From Paraburkholderia polaris (lineage in GTDB: Bacteria > Pseudomonadota > Gammaproteobacteria > Burkholderiales > Burkholderiaceae): DNA of 64,000 nucleotides. The position numbers and the translations under genes are program-made. Of the stretch, positions 19,235-30,481 are shown one piece after another. The stretch spans positions 1 through 64,000 of the forward strand of contig NZ_JABBGJ010000009.1 in NCBI RefSeq assembly GCF_012927345.1, written 5' to 3'. Numbering within the stretch: position 1 is the stretch's first letter; each line of letters opens with the position of its first letter. The notes beneath the pieces are model-generated. The model ran no database searches. It had not been told where the DNA came from and saw nothing but the letters and a program-made list of their open reading frames with translations.

Positions 19235-19260
19235 AAAGAGCCCGCATCAGCGGGCTCTTT
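19235..19260. terminator. Bidirectional intrinsic terminator
   Basis: AAAGAGCCCGC-ATCA-GCGGGCTCTTT has an 11-bp perfect stem with A and T flanks, between the converging DUF1840 gene and the small secreted protein gene. Confidence 0.92.
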
Positions 19261-19299
19261 GTCTTTCACGGGCCTTAATAGCCCGTCGGCCGAACCTGC

Positions 19300-19494
19300 T
19301 TACTGGCTGGCGGCGTCCGCCGGTGCAGCCGCCGGTGCCGACGCACCCTTCTTCACTTTCTGTTTCTTGGGCTTCTTGACGTGCTTTTGCGTAGGCGGCG
19401 AATAGGAACTGACCGAGCTGGCGGGCTGGGCCAGCGCCACCGAGGCGCCTGCGGCGAGTGAAACAGCAGTCAATAACAGCGTCAGCTTCTTCAT
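19300..19494 (-). CDS. Small secreted lysine-rich protein
   Basis: A 64-residue protein. The first 23 residues form a clear signal peptide (MKKLTLLLTAVSLAAGASVA, cleavage after ALA). The mature part is about 40 residues: a SSVSSYSPP stretch, then a very basic run (KHVKKPKKQKVKKG) and an Ala/Pro tail. A GGAGAGA RBS lies at the proper distance. I do not recognise a named family. It could be a small periplasmic polycation, and similar PPTQKHVKKPKK proteins may be present in relatives. The longer frame to 19602 is rejected because the signal peptide would be internal. Confidence 0.7.
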   Translation of the reverse strand: MKKLTLLLTAVSLAAGASVALAQPASSVSSYSPPTQKHVKKPKKQKVKKGASAPAAAPADAASQ

Positions 19495-19651
19495 ACGATT
19501 CTCTCCGTTGACGATTGCAATTTGATAAGCCGACGCGTTTTGGCCGCGTCTGGCGGGTTGATGCTGTTTCAGTCTACAAAGCCGAAAATTGCACTGCCGC
19601 AAATATTCAGCCTAGCGTGCCCGATATAGTAGGTTTCCCGCCCTGTAAGGC

Positions 19652-22369
<2,718 letters not shown>

Positions 22370-22464
22370 GGCGTAGGTGCGGTTCGGTTGCGTGCGATTA
22401 CGTACGGTTACGTGCGTCGGATTCGATAGCGAAAGAGCGGCGGCGCGAGGGCGAGCCGCCGGAC

Positions 22465-23535
22465 TCAGGCTGCGTCGCGGTATTGAGTCGGCCATTGGCG
22501 CGGCTTGACTTCAGCCAGCGCCTTGGCAATCGCCGCAATATGCTCCGGCGTTGTGCCGCAGCAGCCGCCGGCGATATTTACGAGGCCTGCCTGCGCGAAC
22601 TCCTTCAGCAATCCCGACGTATCCGCCGGCAATTCGTCAAAGCCCGTATCGCTCATCGGATTCGGCAAACCGGCGTTCGGATAGCACGACACATAGGTGT
22701 CGCACAGCTTCGCCAGTTCGGCGATGTACGGGCGCATCAGCGCGGCGCCCAGCGCGCAGTTCAAACCGAAGGTGAGCGGCTTGGCGTGACGCAGCGAGTT
22801 CCAGAAGGCCTCGACGGTCTGTCCCGAGAGAATCCGGCCCGATGCATCGGTGACGGTGCCCGAGATCATGATCGGCAGGCGTTCGCCGGTGTTTTCGAAC
22901 AGCTCGTCCAGCGCGAACAGCGCGGCCTTTGCATTGAGCGTGTCGAAGATCGTTTCGACGAGGAACAGATCGCAGCCGCCGTCCAGCAACGCCTTCGCCT
23001 GCTCGTAGTACGCCGCGCGCAGTTCGTCGAACGTCACGTTGCGTGCGCCCGGATCGTTTACGTCAGGGGAAATGCTTGCCGTCTTCGGCGTCGGCCCAAT
23101 CGCGCCGGCGACAAAGCGCGGCTTGTCGAGCGTCGAATATTTGTCGCAGGCGGCGCGCGCCAGCTTCGCCGATTCGAGATTCATCTCGATGGCGAGGTCT
23201 TCCATCCCGTAGTCGGCCTGCGCCACCGTGGTGGCGCCGAACGTGTTGGTCTCGATGATGTCCGCACCCGCCGCGAGATATTGCTCGTGAATCTCGGCGA
23301 TGATCTGCGGCTGCGTGATCGACAGCAACTCGTTGTTGCCCTTGATGTCGCGCCCGTAGTCCTTGAAGCGCTCGCCGCGATAGCGGGCTTCGTCGAGCTT
23401 GTAGCGCTGGATCATTGTGCCCATGGCGCCGTCCAGAATCAGGATGCGCGACTTGAGCAACGCGGGCAGCGCCGTGCCGCGCGTATAGGCGGCGTCGGGA
23501 CGGACTGGCGTGACGGTTTGAGCAGGCTGGTTCAT
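22465..23535 (-). CDS. Methionine synthase homocysteine-binding subunit
   Basis: A 356-residue TIM-barrel homocysteine S-methyltransferase module equal to the first domain of MetH. It has [15 protein letters not shown], the [11 protein letters not shown] loop, FGLNCALGA (first zinc Cys) and [11 protein letters not shown] with Cys325/326, the other zinc ligands. It ends at residue 356, where a one-piece MetH would continue into the folate domain. That domain follows as a separate gene 95 bp on, in another frame. The split form is, to my knowledge, usual in Burkholderiales, so this is not a recent frameshift. Confidence 0.92.
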   Translation of the reverse strand: MNQPAQTVTPVRPDAAYTRGTALPALLKSRILILDGAMGTMIQRYKLDEARYRGERFKDYGRDIKGNNELLSITQPQIIAEIHEQYLAAGADIIETNTFGATTVAQADYGMEDLAIEMNLESAKLARAACDKYSTLDKPRFVAGAIGPTPKTASISPDVNDPGARNVTFDELRAAYYEQAKALLDGGCDLFLVETIFDTLNAKAALFALDELFENTGERLPIMISGTVTDASGRILSGQTVEAFWNSLRHAKPLTFGLNCALGAALMRPYIAELAKLCDTYVSCYPNAGLPNPMSDTGFDELPADTSGLLKEFAQAGLVNIAGGCCGTTPEHIAAIAKALAEVKPRQWPTQYRDAA

Positions 23536-23662
23536 GGCGGACGAGGGCTTGCGCCGGTTTTTTCAGGAAACCTGTCATTGTAGCCGCTGCGGGGCGGTTC
23601 CGCCGGGCACGGGCGGACGAGCGGGTGCGCCGTGCCGCGGCAATGGTGGCTGCGGTCGCAGC

Positions 23663-23703
23663 GGAACAAAACGGCGGAAACAAAACGGCGGAAACAAAAC
23701 GGC
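23663..23703. repeat. Three copies of a 14-bp repeat next to a terminator
   Basis: GGAAACAAAACGGC occurs at 76-89 and 90-703 of the 23600 block, with a 13-bp variant at 23663-23675. On the minus strand each copy supplies a T-rich GTTTTGTTTCC after the terminator hairpin 23701-23729, so the T-tract has been reiterated. Confidence 0.7.
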
Positions 23704-23729
23704 CCAGTCAGGTGAAAGCCTGCTGGGCC
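23695..23729 (-). terminator. Intrinsic terminator for the DUF3567 gene
   Basis: On the minus strand GGCCCAGCAGG, a short loop, and CCTGACTGGGCC (one bulged base) are followed by GTTTTG. It lies about 95 bp beyond the DUF3567 stop. Confidence 0.75.
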
Positions 23730-23823
23730 GCGTGATGACTGCTGACCGCCTTATAAAGGCCGCCGGCTATGCCGGTCGGCGCGGTCGATGGTTGTCGCCA
23801 AACCGTTCCGTCAAACCCTTCAG

Positions 23824-24081
23824 TTAGTGAAGAATCACCGGTTGATGCATCAGGCTGTCGAATTGTCCAAGGAATTCGTCTACCTCATCCAACGACGGCT
23901 CCTCTTCGATCAGCTTTTGGACGTGCTCGCGGAAACTCGCCGCCATTGCACCGTCTATGTAGATTTCGCGCTGCATGTTCTTGTCCACGATCTCGTAGCC
24001 TCCTGATTTCATGGCCAGCGGGCCTTCCTGCGGCGGAAACTCGACGACACAATAGTTGGGGCTGTTGTAGATCATTTGCAT
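23824..24081 (-). CDS. DUF3567 protein
   Basis: An 85-residue cytosolic protein of the Burkholderiales family DUF3567, beginning MQMIYNSPNYCVVEFPP. The N-terminal half is predicted beta (GGYEIVDKNMQREIYIDG) and the C-terminal half a charged helix (FREHVQKLIEEEPSLDEVDEFLGQF). No catalytic residues are evident and the function is unknown. The gene stands alone with its own terminator and lies upstream, on the same strand, of the methionine synthase genes. Confidence 0.85.
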   Translation of the reverse strand: MQMIYNSPNYCVVEFPPQEGPLAMKSGGYEIVDKNMQREIYIDGAMAASFREHVQKLIEEEPSLDEVDEFLGQFDSLMHQPVILH

Positions 24082-24198
24082 GGCGACACTCCTTATTTCC
24101 GTTGGCTCCTGGCCATTCCTGCGCCATAGGTGGAGCTTGTGGTGTGGAATTCAAGGGGTGGGTCCGGATTGACGCTTGTAAAGCTCCGAACCTACCGG

Positions 24199-24987
24199 TT
24201 AGACCGGCTTCTCAAGAAACGTTTCAAGCAGTGCAGCAAAACGGTGAGATTGCTCGATGGGCGCAAGATGAGCGGCATCGAGCAGTTCGAACTGTGCGCC
24301 TTCGATGGCGTCTGCTATTGCCTGCGTTGCAGCAGGCGGTGTGCCCGTATCGTGGCGGCCCGCCACGGCCAACGTCGGGCGACGTACTGTTCCCAGCTTA
24401 CCGCGTAGATCGAAATCGCGCAGGGCTTCGCATGCCATTGCGTAGCCTTCTGGCAACGTATGGGTCAGCACCTCCTGGATCTGCTCGACCGCTTCGGGAT
24501 GCGCGGCCTGAAAATCGGGCGTCAGCCAGCGGCTCAATGTCGCGGGCACGAGTGATGCCATACCGTCCTTGCGCGCCGCCGCCGCGCGTTGATCCCATAC
24601 CGCGCGGCCTTCGGGCGGCGTGCCGGCTGTGGTGTCGGCAATCGTCAAGGTGTCGATGCGCGATGGGTAGTCGAGTGCGAATTGCTGCGCGATCATGCCG
24701 CCCATCGACATGCCGACAAGATGGGTGGTGGGTGCGCCGAGCACATCGAGCAGCGCGGCGAGATCGCGGGACAGATCGGCAACGCCGAAAGGCTCGCCCG
24801 ATACCGCAGTTTTGCCGTGGCCGCGCAGGTCGTAGCGCAACACGGTGTAGTTGTCGCGGAAATAGCCGGCGAGTTGGTCCCAAACAGACAGATCGCCACC
24901 GAGCTGATGGATGAACGTCAGCCACGGGCCGCCGCCCTCATTGCTCAGCACATAGCGCGTCTCGATGCCGTTGATTTTCACTTGCAT
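24199..24987 (-). CDS. Alpha/beta hydrolase, 3-oxoadipate enol-lactonase-like (PcaD)
   Basis: A 262-residue alpha/beta hydrolase. It has FIHQLGGDLSVWDQL (oxyanion region), YDLRGHGKT, the nucleophile elbow GMSMGG (Ser near residue 92), an AGRHDTGTPP acidic strand and the terminal AAHLAPIE histidine. The overall pattern is close to PcaD, which opens 3-oxoadipate enol-lactone in the beta-ketoadipate pathway. No other pca gene is nearby and the opening NEGGGPWLTFIHQLGGDLS is shared with other lactonases, so the exact substrate is open. Confidence 0.8.
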   Translation of the reverse strand: MQVKINGIETRYVLSNEGGGPWLTFIHQLGGDLSVWDQLAGYFRDNYTVLRYDLRGHGKTAVSGEPFGVADLSRDLAALLDVLGAPTTHLVGMSMGGMIAQQFALDYPSRIDTLTIADTTAGTPPEGRAVWDQRAAAARKDGMASLVPATLSRWLTPDFQAAHPEAVEQIQEVLTHTLPEGYAMACEALRDFDLRGKLGTVRRPTLAVAGRHDTGTPPAATQAIADAIEGAQFELLDAAHLAPIEQSHRFAALLETFLEKPV

Positions 24988-25145
24988 GCGGGCTCCTTGG
25001 AGGGGAACGCAGTGGAAAGAGCCGTTTGCGCGCTTCTCCCGCCTTCACTATACATACGAAGCGGCCGCGCGAACGGTTGCAGTTCAATATGCGAGTGAGC
25101 CCCGTCGCGGAAGTTTCAGCGACCTGTTCGAGACCCTACTCGGAT

Positions 25146-26444
25146 TCAGGGCTTTTTGGGCAGGTTGCCCGGAACCGTCGAGTCGACCGGTGAAGCGGGG
25201 GCGGTTTCGGGCGTCATTGCGGGTGCGTTGGCGGCGGGCGATTCGTCTGCTGGATTGTCAGGGGAAGTATTGTTGCCGCTATCGACGCCACCAGAGCCGC
25301 CGGTGCTGTTGGCCGGACTGCCGGCGCCTTCGGCATTGAGCTTGCCGCGCCACACCAGTTCGAATTGCGTGCCGTTCGGCTCGGTCTGCATGATTCGCGC
25401 GGGCAGCCAGCCGAGCGACGGCGCGAGCCATACGTCGATGCGGCGTAGATCGCCGTCATGGCGAGGCAAGCGTTTGAAGTGGCGCGTCTCGAGGTAACCC
25501 TGCTCGGTGCGGATCGTCTCGTCGCCGATCGTTTCGACGGGCCAGTTCTCGCCGCTGTCGTTATCGACCACGAAGAATTGCCGCGTCACGCCCGGCTTGT
25601 AGGCGGCAGGGTCGCCGCGCACGAGGCTGGCAAGCTGCATCACCATGCTGAAACGGTCTTGCGCGCCGTCGGGTAGCGGCAGCGTGGCGGGAGTACGTGT
25701 GAAGGCGATCTTTTTGTCGGTGCGATTGAAGATCGCCACGTCTTCCGGGCGACGGCCGCGCTTTTCGACGTATTGATCTGGTGCGAGGCCGAAAGCGTCG
25801 ATGCGGCCATGGCTCGAATACACGAACGTGCCGACGAACGGCAGTGGCACGGAGACGACCATCTCGTAGCTTTGCGCGTTGCTGCTCCAGTGGATCGTGC
25901 CGGGCTGGTTGCGCACGCCGTTGTAGAACGTGTCGTACTGCAGTTCGCCGGATGGCGGAACGGAGAATTTCACGCCGGGTGAAGCTTGAGGCGCGCTGGC
26001 GGCGGTGGGGGCGCTGGCCGTGCTATTTGCATCGGCTTTCGTGTTGGCGCTGCTTGCCGCGGCCGATGCGCTCGCCGCTGCATCCGATGCAGCCGTGGCA
26101 GACGCAACCGCGGGTGCTTCCGCTCGCGGCTGCATCGCCGTCAACACATGCTCGCGCGGCTTGCTCGCGGCTGCCTTGCGCGCCGGAGCCTGCGCTGCCG
26201 CTTGAGGCGCGGCGGCTGGTTTGCGCTCGATGCGTTCAGGCGTCAGCAGGGCGACCTGCACGGGGACATGCTCGTTGTCCGATGAATTCAGCGTCGCGCG
26301 ATTGCGTTCGACCCACTGCGCGGCAATCCAGTGCAGGACGGCCACTACCAGCAGAACCGCAACCCATCGCAACGCGCGCAAACCGATGCGCGGCCGGGCG
26401 GGCGGCGTGCGATCAGCGTGGCGCGTGGTGGATGGTGAGGACAT
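25146..26444 (-). CDS. DUF3108 membrane-anchored protein
   Basis: A 432-residue protein. One N-terminal membrane helix (about residues 25-44, LRWVAVLLVVAVLHWIAAQW) leads to an Ala/Pro/Ser-rich linker (75-155). The DUF3108 beta-rich domain (about 158-370) follows: FSVPPSGELQYDTFYNGVRN, SSHGRIDAFGLAPDQYVEKRG, LPLPDGAQDRFSMVMQL, RRIDVWLAPSLGWLPARI. A low-complexity tail (375-432) is rich in Ser, Asn and Pro. The family is periplasmic and of unknown role. The gene is alone in its orientation, next to the IclR gene. Confidence 0.8.
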   Translation of the reverse strand: MSSPSTTRHADRTPPARPRIGLRALRWVAVLLVVAVLHWIAAQWVERNRATLNSSDNEHVPVQVALLTPERIERKPAAAPQAAAQAPARKAAASKPREHVLTAMQPRAEAPAVASATAASDAAASASAAASSANTKADANSTASAPTAASAPQASPGVKFSVPPSGELQYDTFYNGVRNQPGTIHWSSNAQSYEMVVSVPLPFVGTFVYSSHGRIDAFGLAPDQYVEKRGRRPEDVAIFNRTDKKIAFTRTPATLPLPDGAQDRFSMVMQLASLVRGDPAAYKPGVTRQFFVVDNDSGENWPVETIGDETIRTEQGYLETRHFKRLPRHDGDLRRIDVWLAPSLGWLPARIMQTEPNGTQFELVWRGKLNAEGAGSPANSTGGSGGVDSGNNTSPDNPADESPAANAPAMTPETAPASPVDSTVPGNLPKKP

Positions 26445-26593
26445 TGGCGAATGAATTCGTACAGGCGGTCAGTAACGGATAGGCGGGGGCGCGCAGGGTT
26501 CCTGCGAGGCGGCAACATTAAACGCCGCCGAGCCTGGGGGCTCCACAGGCAGCGAACGGTTTCGACCGCTCACCGGCGAACGATGTTCCTCGA

Positions 26594-26623
26594 GTCGACT
26601 CGACTCGACTCGACTCGACTCGG
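26594..26623. repeat. Pentanucleotide tract (GACTC)n
   Basis: About six near-perfect units of GACTC/TCGAC lie between the DUF3108 gene and the IclR stop. The run CGACT is repeated at least four times exactly. Slippage is likely. It is outside coding sequence. Confidence 0.75.
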
Positions 26624-26627
26624 CGCG

Positions 26628-27515
26628 TCAGCGTGGCGCCGCACTATAACCCAGCTCGTACGAGAGCTTTTGCGCACATTCGCGCAGCGCCGTGTCGATC
26701 TCGCCGCCCCAGCGGATATCGAACGCGCCTTCATGACCGAGCGCGATCAGGCCGAGCGCGAGATCGCCGGTAGAGTCGAACACCGGCATGCAGAACGCGT
26801 GGATGGTCGGCAGCAACATGCCTTCCACACGCGCCGCTTCGTGCTGCCGCACTTCCGCCAGCACCCGTTCGACCTCTTCCCGCGTGCGCGGGCCGCTCAT
26901 GTGCGAGGAGCGGCGCGAATCGGCCAGTTCGCGCTCCAGCATTGCGGCGGTTTTGCTCGACGGCAGATAGGCGGCGAACAGCAGACCGGTGGCGGAACTG
27001 AGCAGCGGCATCACGTCGCCGAGCTTGAGCGACGCCTTGGCCGGATGACTCGATTCCATCCAGTGGACCATCGTCGGCCCCTGATTGCCCCACACCGCGA
27101 TGCCCACCGTCAGATCGAGCCGGTCGCGCAGTTCGGCGAGCGCTATGCGCGCGAGCTTCACGCCATCGACACGGGCAAGCCGCGCGAGTCCCAATTGCAA
27201 CGCGAACCCGCCCAGTTCGTAACGTCCCGACAACGGATCCTGCGCCACGACACCGAGGCGCAGGAAACTCACCAGATAGCGGTGCGCTTTCGCAGGGCTC
27301 ATGCCCGCACGCTGCGCCAGATCGCGCAGCATCATCGCGCGCGGTTCGTGGGTCAGCACCTCGAGCAATCTGAAACCGACTTCGATCGACTGGATGCCGG
27401 AGCGCAGCTTTTCTTCGCCCGTCTCGACGCTTTCGTCGTCGGATTCGGGCGCTTCGAGCGGGTCAGCGGAGTCGGTGTCGGTACGGATCGCGCCGGCGCG
27501 GGCAATTGGAGGCAT
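26628..27515 (-). CDS. IclR-family transcriptional regulator
   Basis: A 295-residue regulator. An acidic N-terminal tail (residues 1-40) precedes the winged helix (IQSIEVGFRLLEVL ... LRDLAQRAGMSPAKAHRYLVSFLRLG). The IclR effector domain follows, with LTVGIAVWGNQGPTMVHW, LPLLSSATGLLFAAYLP-like text and HAFCMPVFDSTGDLALGLIALG. Such proteins sense aromatic or organic acids. It is divergent from a fumarylacetoacetase-family gene and probably controls it. The start at 27515 is the first ATG before the domain. The frame stays open for 132 more codons through a 13-bp minisatellite, which I do not regard as coding. Confidence 0.88.
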   Translation of the reverse strand: MPPIARAGAIRTDTDSADPLEAPESDDESVETGEEKLRSGIQSIEVGFRLLEVLTHEPRAMMLRDLAQRAGMSPAKAHRYLVSFLRLGVVAQDPLSGRYELGGFALQLGLARLARVDGVKLARIALAELRDRLDLTVGIAVWGNQGPTMVHWMESSHPAKASLKLGDVMPLLSSATGLLFAAYLPSSKTAAMLERELADSRRSSHMSGPRTREEVERVLAEVRQHEAARVEGMLLPTIHAFCMPVFDSTGDLALGLIALGHEGAFDIRWGGEIDTALRECAQKLSYELGYSAAPR

Positions 27516-27637
27516 GAGCGAGGCGCATGGAGCGCGTTTAAAAGACAGTGGGAACGGAGTTGGACGCGGTTTCCGGCCGAGCGCGGCAATTGAGCTTGCA
27601 GTTGACCCGGCGACAAGGCCTGACAGGCGGCCTGACA

Positions 27638-27780
27638 ACGAGGCCCAGCAACGAGGCCCAGCAACGAGGCCCAGCAACGAGGCCCAGCAACGAGGCCCAG
27701 CAACGAGGCCCAGCAACGAGGCCCAGCAACGAGGCCCAGCAACGAGGCCCAGCAACGAGGCCCAGCAACGAGGCCCAGCA
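27638..27780. repeat. Minisatellite: 11 perfect copies of a 13-bp unit
   Basis: ACGAGGCCCAGCA is repeated exactly 11 times from 27638 to 27780, flanked by decayed relatives (GGCCTGACAGGCGGCC before, CCACGCCTGGCAGCC after). It lies in the 413-bp divergent region between the IclR start and the fumarylacetoacetase-family start. The unit has no stop in any frame, so six long artificial ORFs run through it. Copy number probably varies between strains. Confidence 0.95.
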
Positions 27781-27862
27781 ACCACGCCTGGCAGCCGGTC
27801 CTTGAAGTCGGGTCCGGCAGCCGTGCCGCAATGTTGTGCAAACCGTCGCCGGGCAATGGCAC

Positions 27863-27905
27863 TTGGGCCGCGCCGATTCACCATCGTAGAATAGATTCCT
27901 TCTAT
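27863..27905 (+). promoter_or_regulatory. Promoter and IclR-type operator of the fumarylacetoacetase-family gene
   Basis: TTGGGC (27863-27868) and TAGAAT (27887-27892) are separated by 18 bp, a reasonable sigma-70 pair. ATAGA-TTCCT-TCTAT (27891-27905) is a perfect 5-bp-arm palindrome overlapping the -10 and probable start site, well placed for repression by the divergent IclR protein. The start codon at 27929 has no purine-rich RBS (TCACTCCTCT precedes it). Confidence 0.5.
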
Positions 27906-27928
27906 CGTCACTAACGGTTCACTCCTCT

Positions 27929-28912
27929 ATGAAACTTGCCACGCTGAAGGACGGCACGCGCGACGGTCAGCTGATCGTCGTGTCCCGCGACCTGCACACC
28001 GCGGCCGTCGCCGACGCGATCGCGCCCACCATGCAGCGCGTGCTCGACGACTGGACCTTCTACGCGCCGCAACTGCAGGACCTGTACGACGCGCTCAATC
28101 AGGGCCGGGCGCGCAACACCTTCCCGTTCGACGCCAGGGAATGCATGGCGCCGCTGCCGCGCGCGTTCCAGTGGGCCGACGGTTCGTCGTACGTGAACCA
28201 TGTAGAGTTGGTGCGCCGCGCGCGTGGCGCGGAAATGCCGCCGGAATTCTGGACCGATCCGCTGATGTACCAGGGCGGCAGCGACGACTTCATCGGCCCG
28301 AAAGACGATGTGCTGTGCGCATCTGAAGAATTCGGCATCGACTTCGAAGCGGAAGTCGCCGTGATCACCATCGACGTGCCGATGGGCGCGACCCCCGATC
28401 AGGCGCTCAGGAGCGTGCGTCTGGTGACGCTCGTCAACGACGTCTCATTGCGCAATCTGATTCCCGCCGAACTCGCGAAGGGCTTCGGCTTTTTCCAGAG
28501 CAAGCCGGCCACGTCGTTCGCGCCGGTGGCGGTGACGCTCGACGAACTCGGCGAGAGCTGGCGCGAAGGGCGCCTGCACCGGCCGATGATCGTCCACTGG
28601 AACAACAAAAAGGTCGGCCAGCCTGATGCCGGCACCGACATGGTGTTCCACTTCGGCCAACTGATCTCGCACGCGGCGAAAACGCGCAACCTGCGCGCCG
28701 GCGCGATTGTCGGTTCGGGCACGGTGTCGAACAAGGACGCGAAGCGCGGCTATTGCTGTATTGCCGAGAAGCGTTGTCTCGAGACTATCGAGCACGGCGC
28801 GCCGCAAACCGAGTTCATGAAGTTCGGCGATACCGTGAAGATCGAGATGTTTGACGAAGCAGGCAAGTCGATTTTTGGTTCGATCGATCAGGGCATCGCG
28901 CCGCTGGATTAA
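27929..28912 (+). CDS. Fumarylacetoacetate hydrolase family protein
   Basis: A 327-residue FAH-fold enzyme cleaving carbon-carbon bonds in beta-diketo acids. An N-terminal ~90-residue domain is followed by the FAH core: DPLMYQGGSDDFIGP, FGIDFEAEVAVI with the metal-binding E-x-E, VSLRNLIPAELAKGFGFFQSKPATSFAP, then IVGSGTVSNKD and GDTVKIEMFDEAGKSIFGSIDQ. Length and organisation fit the FahA-like hydrolases of aromatic degradation (tyrosine, homogentisate or gentisate end steps). Neither maiA nor hmgA is adjacent, so the pathway is not proven. It is divergent from an IclR regulator. Confidence 0.9.
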   Translation: MKLATLKDGTRDGQLIVVSRDLHTAAVADAIAPTMQRVLDDWTFYAPQLQDLYDALNQGRARNTFPFDARECMAPLPRAFQWADGSSYVNHVELVRRARGAEMPPEFWTDPLMYQGGSDDFIGPKDDVLCASEEFGIDFEAEVAVITIDVPMGATPDQALRSVRLVTLVNDVSLRNLIPAELAKGFGFFQSKPATSFAPVAVTLDELGESWREGRLHRPMIVHWNNKKVGQPDAGTDMVFHFGQLISHAAKTRNLRAGAIVGSGTVSNKDAKRGYCCIAEKRCLETIEHGAPQTEFMKFGDTVKIEMFDEAGKSIFGSIDQGIAPLD

Positions 28913-29160
28913 GGCGCCGGTTTTGCGCGGTACGCGGCATCAAGGCGCGTCCGCACGCGCTTTGGCGTCTGCGAAAGGGTTTCGCCCGATGCCGATGCCA
29001 GCACGCGCCGCTACACTGACTGGCGCGACGGCGGCCTCGGGGTAGCGGCTGTCAGTTGATTGCGAAACCAACACGAAATGAACCCGCACCCGCACGTGAG
29101 CAGGGCACAAGCAGCACATCGGCGGTACATCAAAACGAAAAACCGACGTGAGGAGACAGC

Positions 29161-30381
29161 ATGCCGCGATTTGAATCCTTTGAACGAGGAACCCAGCGCG
29201 CTCGCGCATCGAGCGTGCGCGCAACACCATCGCGGCATGGGCTCGCCCGTCTTGCCGCCGCGCTATGTGCCGCGCTACCCGCCATCGCCCTCGCACAGGT
29301 GAAGATCGGCCTCGTGCTGTCGCTGACCGGACCGGCTGCGTCACTCGGTATTCCCGCGCGCGATACTGCCACGCTGCTGCCAAAACAGATCGGCGGCCAG
29401 AGCGTCGAATACATCGTGCTCGACGACGCGTCCGACACCACGCAGGCTGTGCAGGACACCAAGAAGCTGATCTCCGAGAATCACGTCGACGCGATCATTG
29501 GCTCGTCGATCACGCCGAATTCGCTCTCGATGATCGATGTGGTTGCCGATGGCGAAACACCGATGATTTCGCTGGCCTCGTCGGCGAAAATCATCGAACC
29601 CGTGGATGCAAAACGCCACTGGGTATTCAAGACCCCGCAGACCGACGCGATGATGGCTTCGGCGATCGCCGAACATGCGAGTACGCATGGCGTCAAAACG
29701 ATCGCTTTCATCGGCCAGGCCGACGCGCTCGGCGAAACGTTCTACACCGAAGTTGCAAAGTTCGCGCAACTGCATCACATCAACGTGGTGGCGAGCGAGC
29801 GCTTCAACCGTACCGATCCGAGCGTGACCGGCCAGGTCCTGAAGATCCTCGCGACCCATCCGGATGCGGTGGTGGTCGGCGCGGCCGGCACGCCCGCCGC
29901 GCTGCCGCCGAAGACGCTCAGGGAGCGGGGCTACAAAGGGCTGATCTATCACAATCACGGGGTTGGCAATAACGACTTCCTGCGCGTGTGCGGCGCCGAT
30001 TGCAACGGCACGTTCCTGCCCGCGAGCCCGGTGCTGGTCGCCGCGCAATTGCCGGCGGACCATCCGGCCAAACGTCTCGCGCTCGACTACATCGCGCGCT
30101 TCGAGGCATTGCGCGGACCGGGCAGCGTGTCGGCGTTCGGTTCGTACACGTGGGATGCCGGCATGCTACTCAGCCACGCGGTACCGATCGCGCTTAAAGC
30201 AGCTGCGCCCGGCACACCGGAATTTCGCCGTGCGTTGCGCGATGCGCTGGAAGCGACGCGCGGTCTCGCGGATACCAACGGCGTGGTCAACATGAGCGCC
30301 ACGGATCACCTCGGACTCGATCAACGGGCACGCGTGATGGTCGAAATCAAGAATGCGAAGTGGGTTTATCAGCCGCAATGA
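29161..30381 (+). CDS. Liv-type ABC transporter substrate-binding protein
   Basis: A 406-residue periplasmic binding protein of the branched-chain amino acid (LivK/Peripla_BP_6) class. A long signal peptide (positive start, then LARLAAALCAALPAIALA, residues 28-45) leads to QVKIGLVLSLTGPAASLGIPARDTATL. Family stretches are VEYIVLDDASDTTQAVQDTKKLI, DAIIGSSITPNSLSM and FIGQADALGETFYTEV. The C terminus ends NAKWVYQPQ. There are no permease or ATPase genes nearby, so the ligand (amino acid, amide or aromatic acid) is unknown. Confidence 0.87.
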   Translation: MPRFESFERGTQRARASSVRATPSRHGLARLAAALCAALPAIALAQVKIGLVLSLTGPAASLGIPARDTATLLPKQIGGQSVEYIVLDDASDTTQAVQDTKKLISENHVDAIIGSSITPNSLSMIDVVADGETPMISLASSAKIIEPVDAKRHWVFKTPQTDAMMASAIAEHASTHGVKTIAFIGQADALGETFYTEVAKFAQLHHINVVASERFNRTDPSVTGQVLKILATHPDAVVVGAAGTPAALPPKTLRERGYKGLIYHNHGVGNNDFLRVCGADCNGTFLPASPVLVAAQLPADHPAKRLALDYIARFEALRGPGSVSAFGSYTWDAGMLLSHAVPIALKAAAPGTPEFRRALRDALEATRGLADTNGVVNMSATDHLGLDQRARVMVEIKNAKWVYQPQ

Positions 30382-30481
30382 AATTGCGCTGGGTTTGCGC
30401 TGAGGTTTGCACTGGTAAAGCGCGACATGTGCCCTTAGGGTTACGGTTTCAATGGATGTACCGATAGACGGATTGCTCACC

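Noticed and set aside
23536..23823. A cobalamin or SAH riboswitch upstream of the methionine synthase genes
   Set aside because: No B12-box or SAH-type pairing was found by eye; only a terminator and a short repeat.
27516..27911. N-terminal extension of the IclR gene through the minisatellite
   Set aside because: The added 132 residues are the translated repeat and contain no family sequence; it would overlap the divergent promoter.
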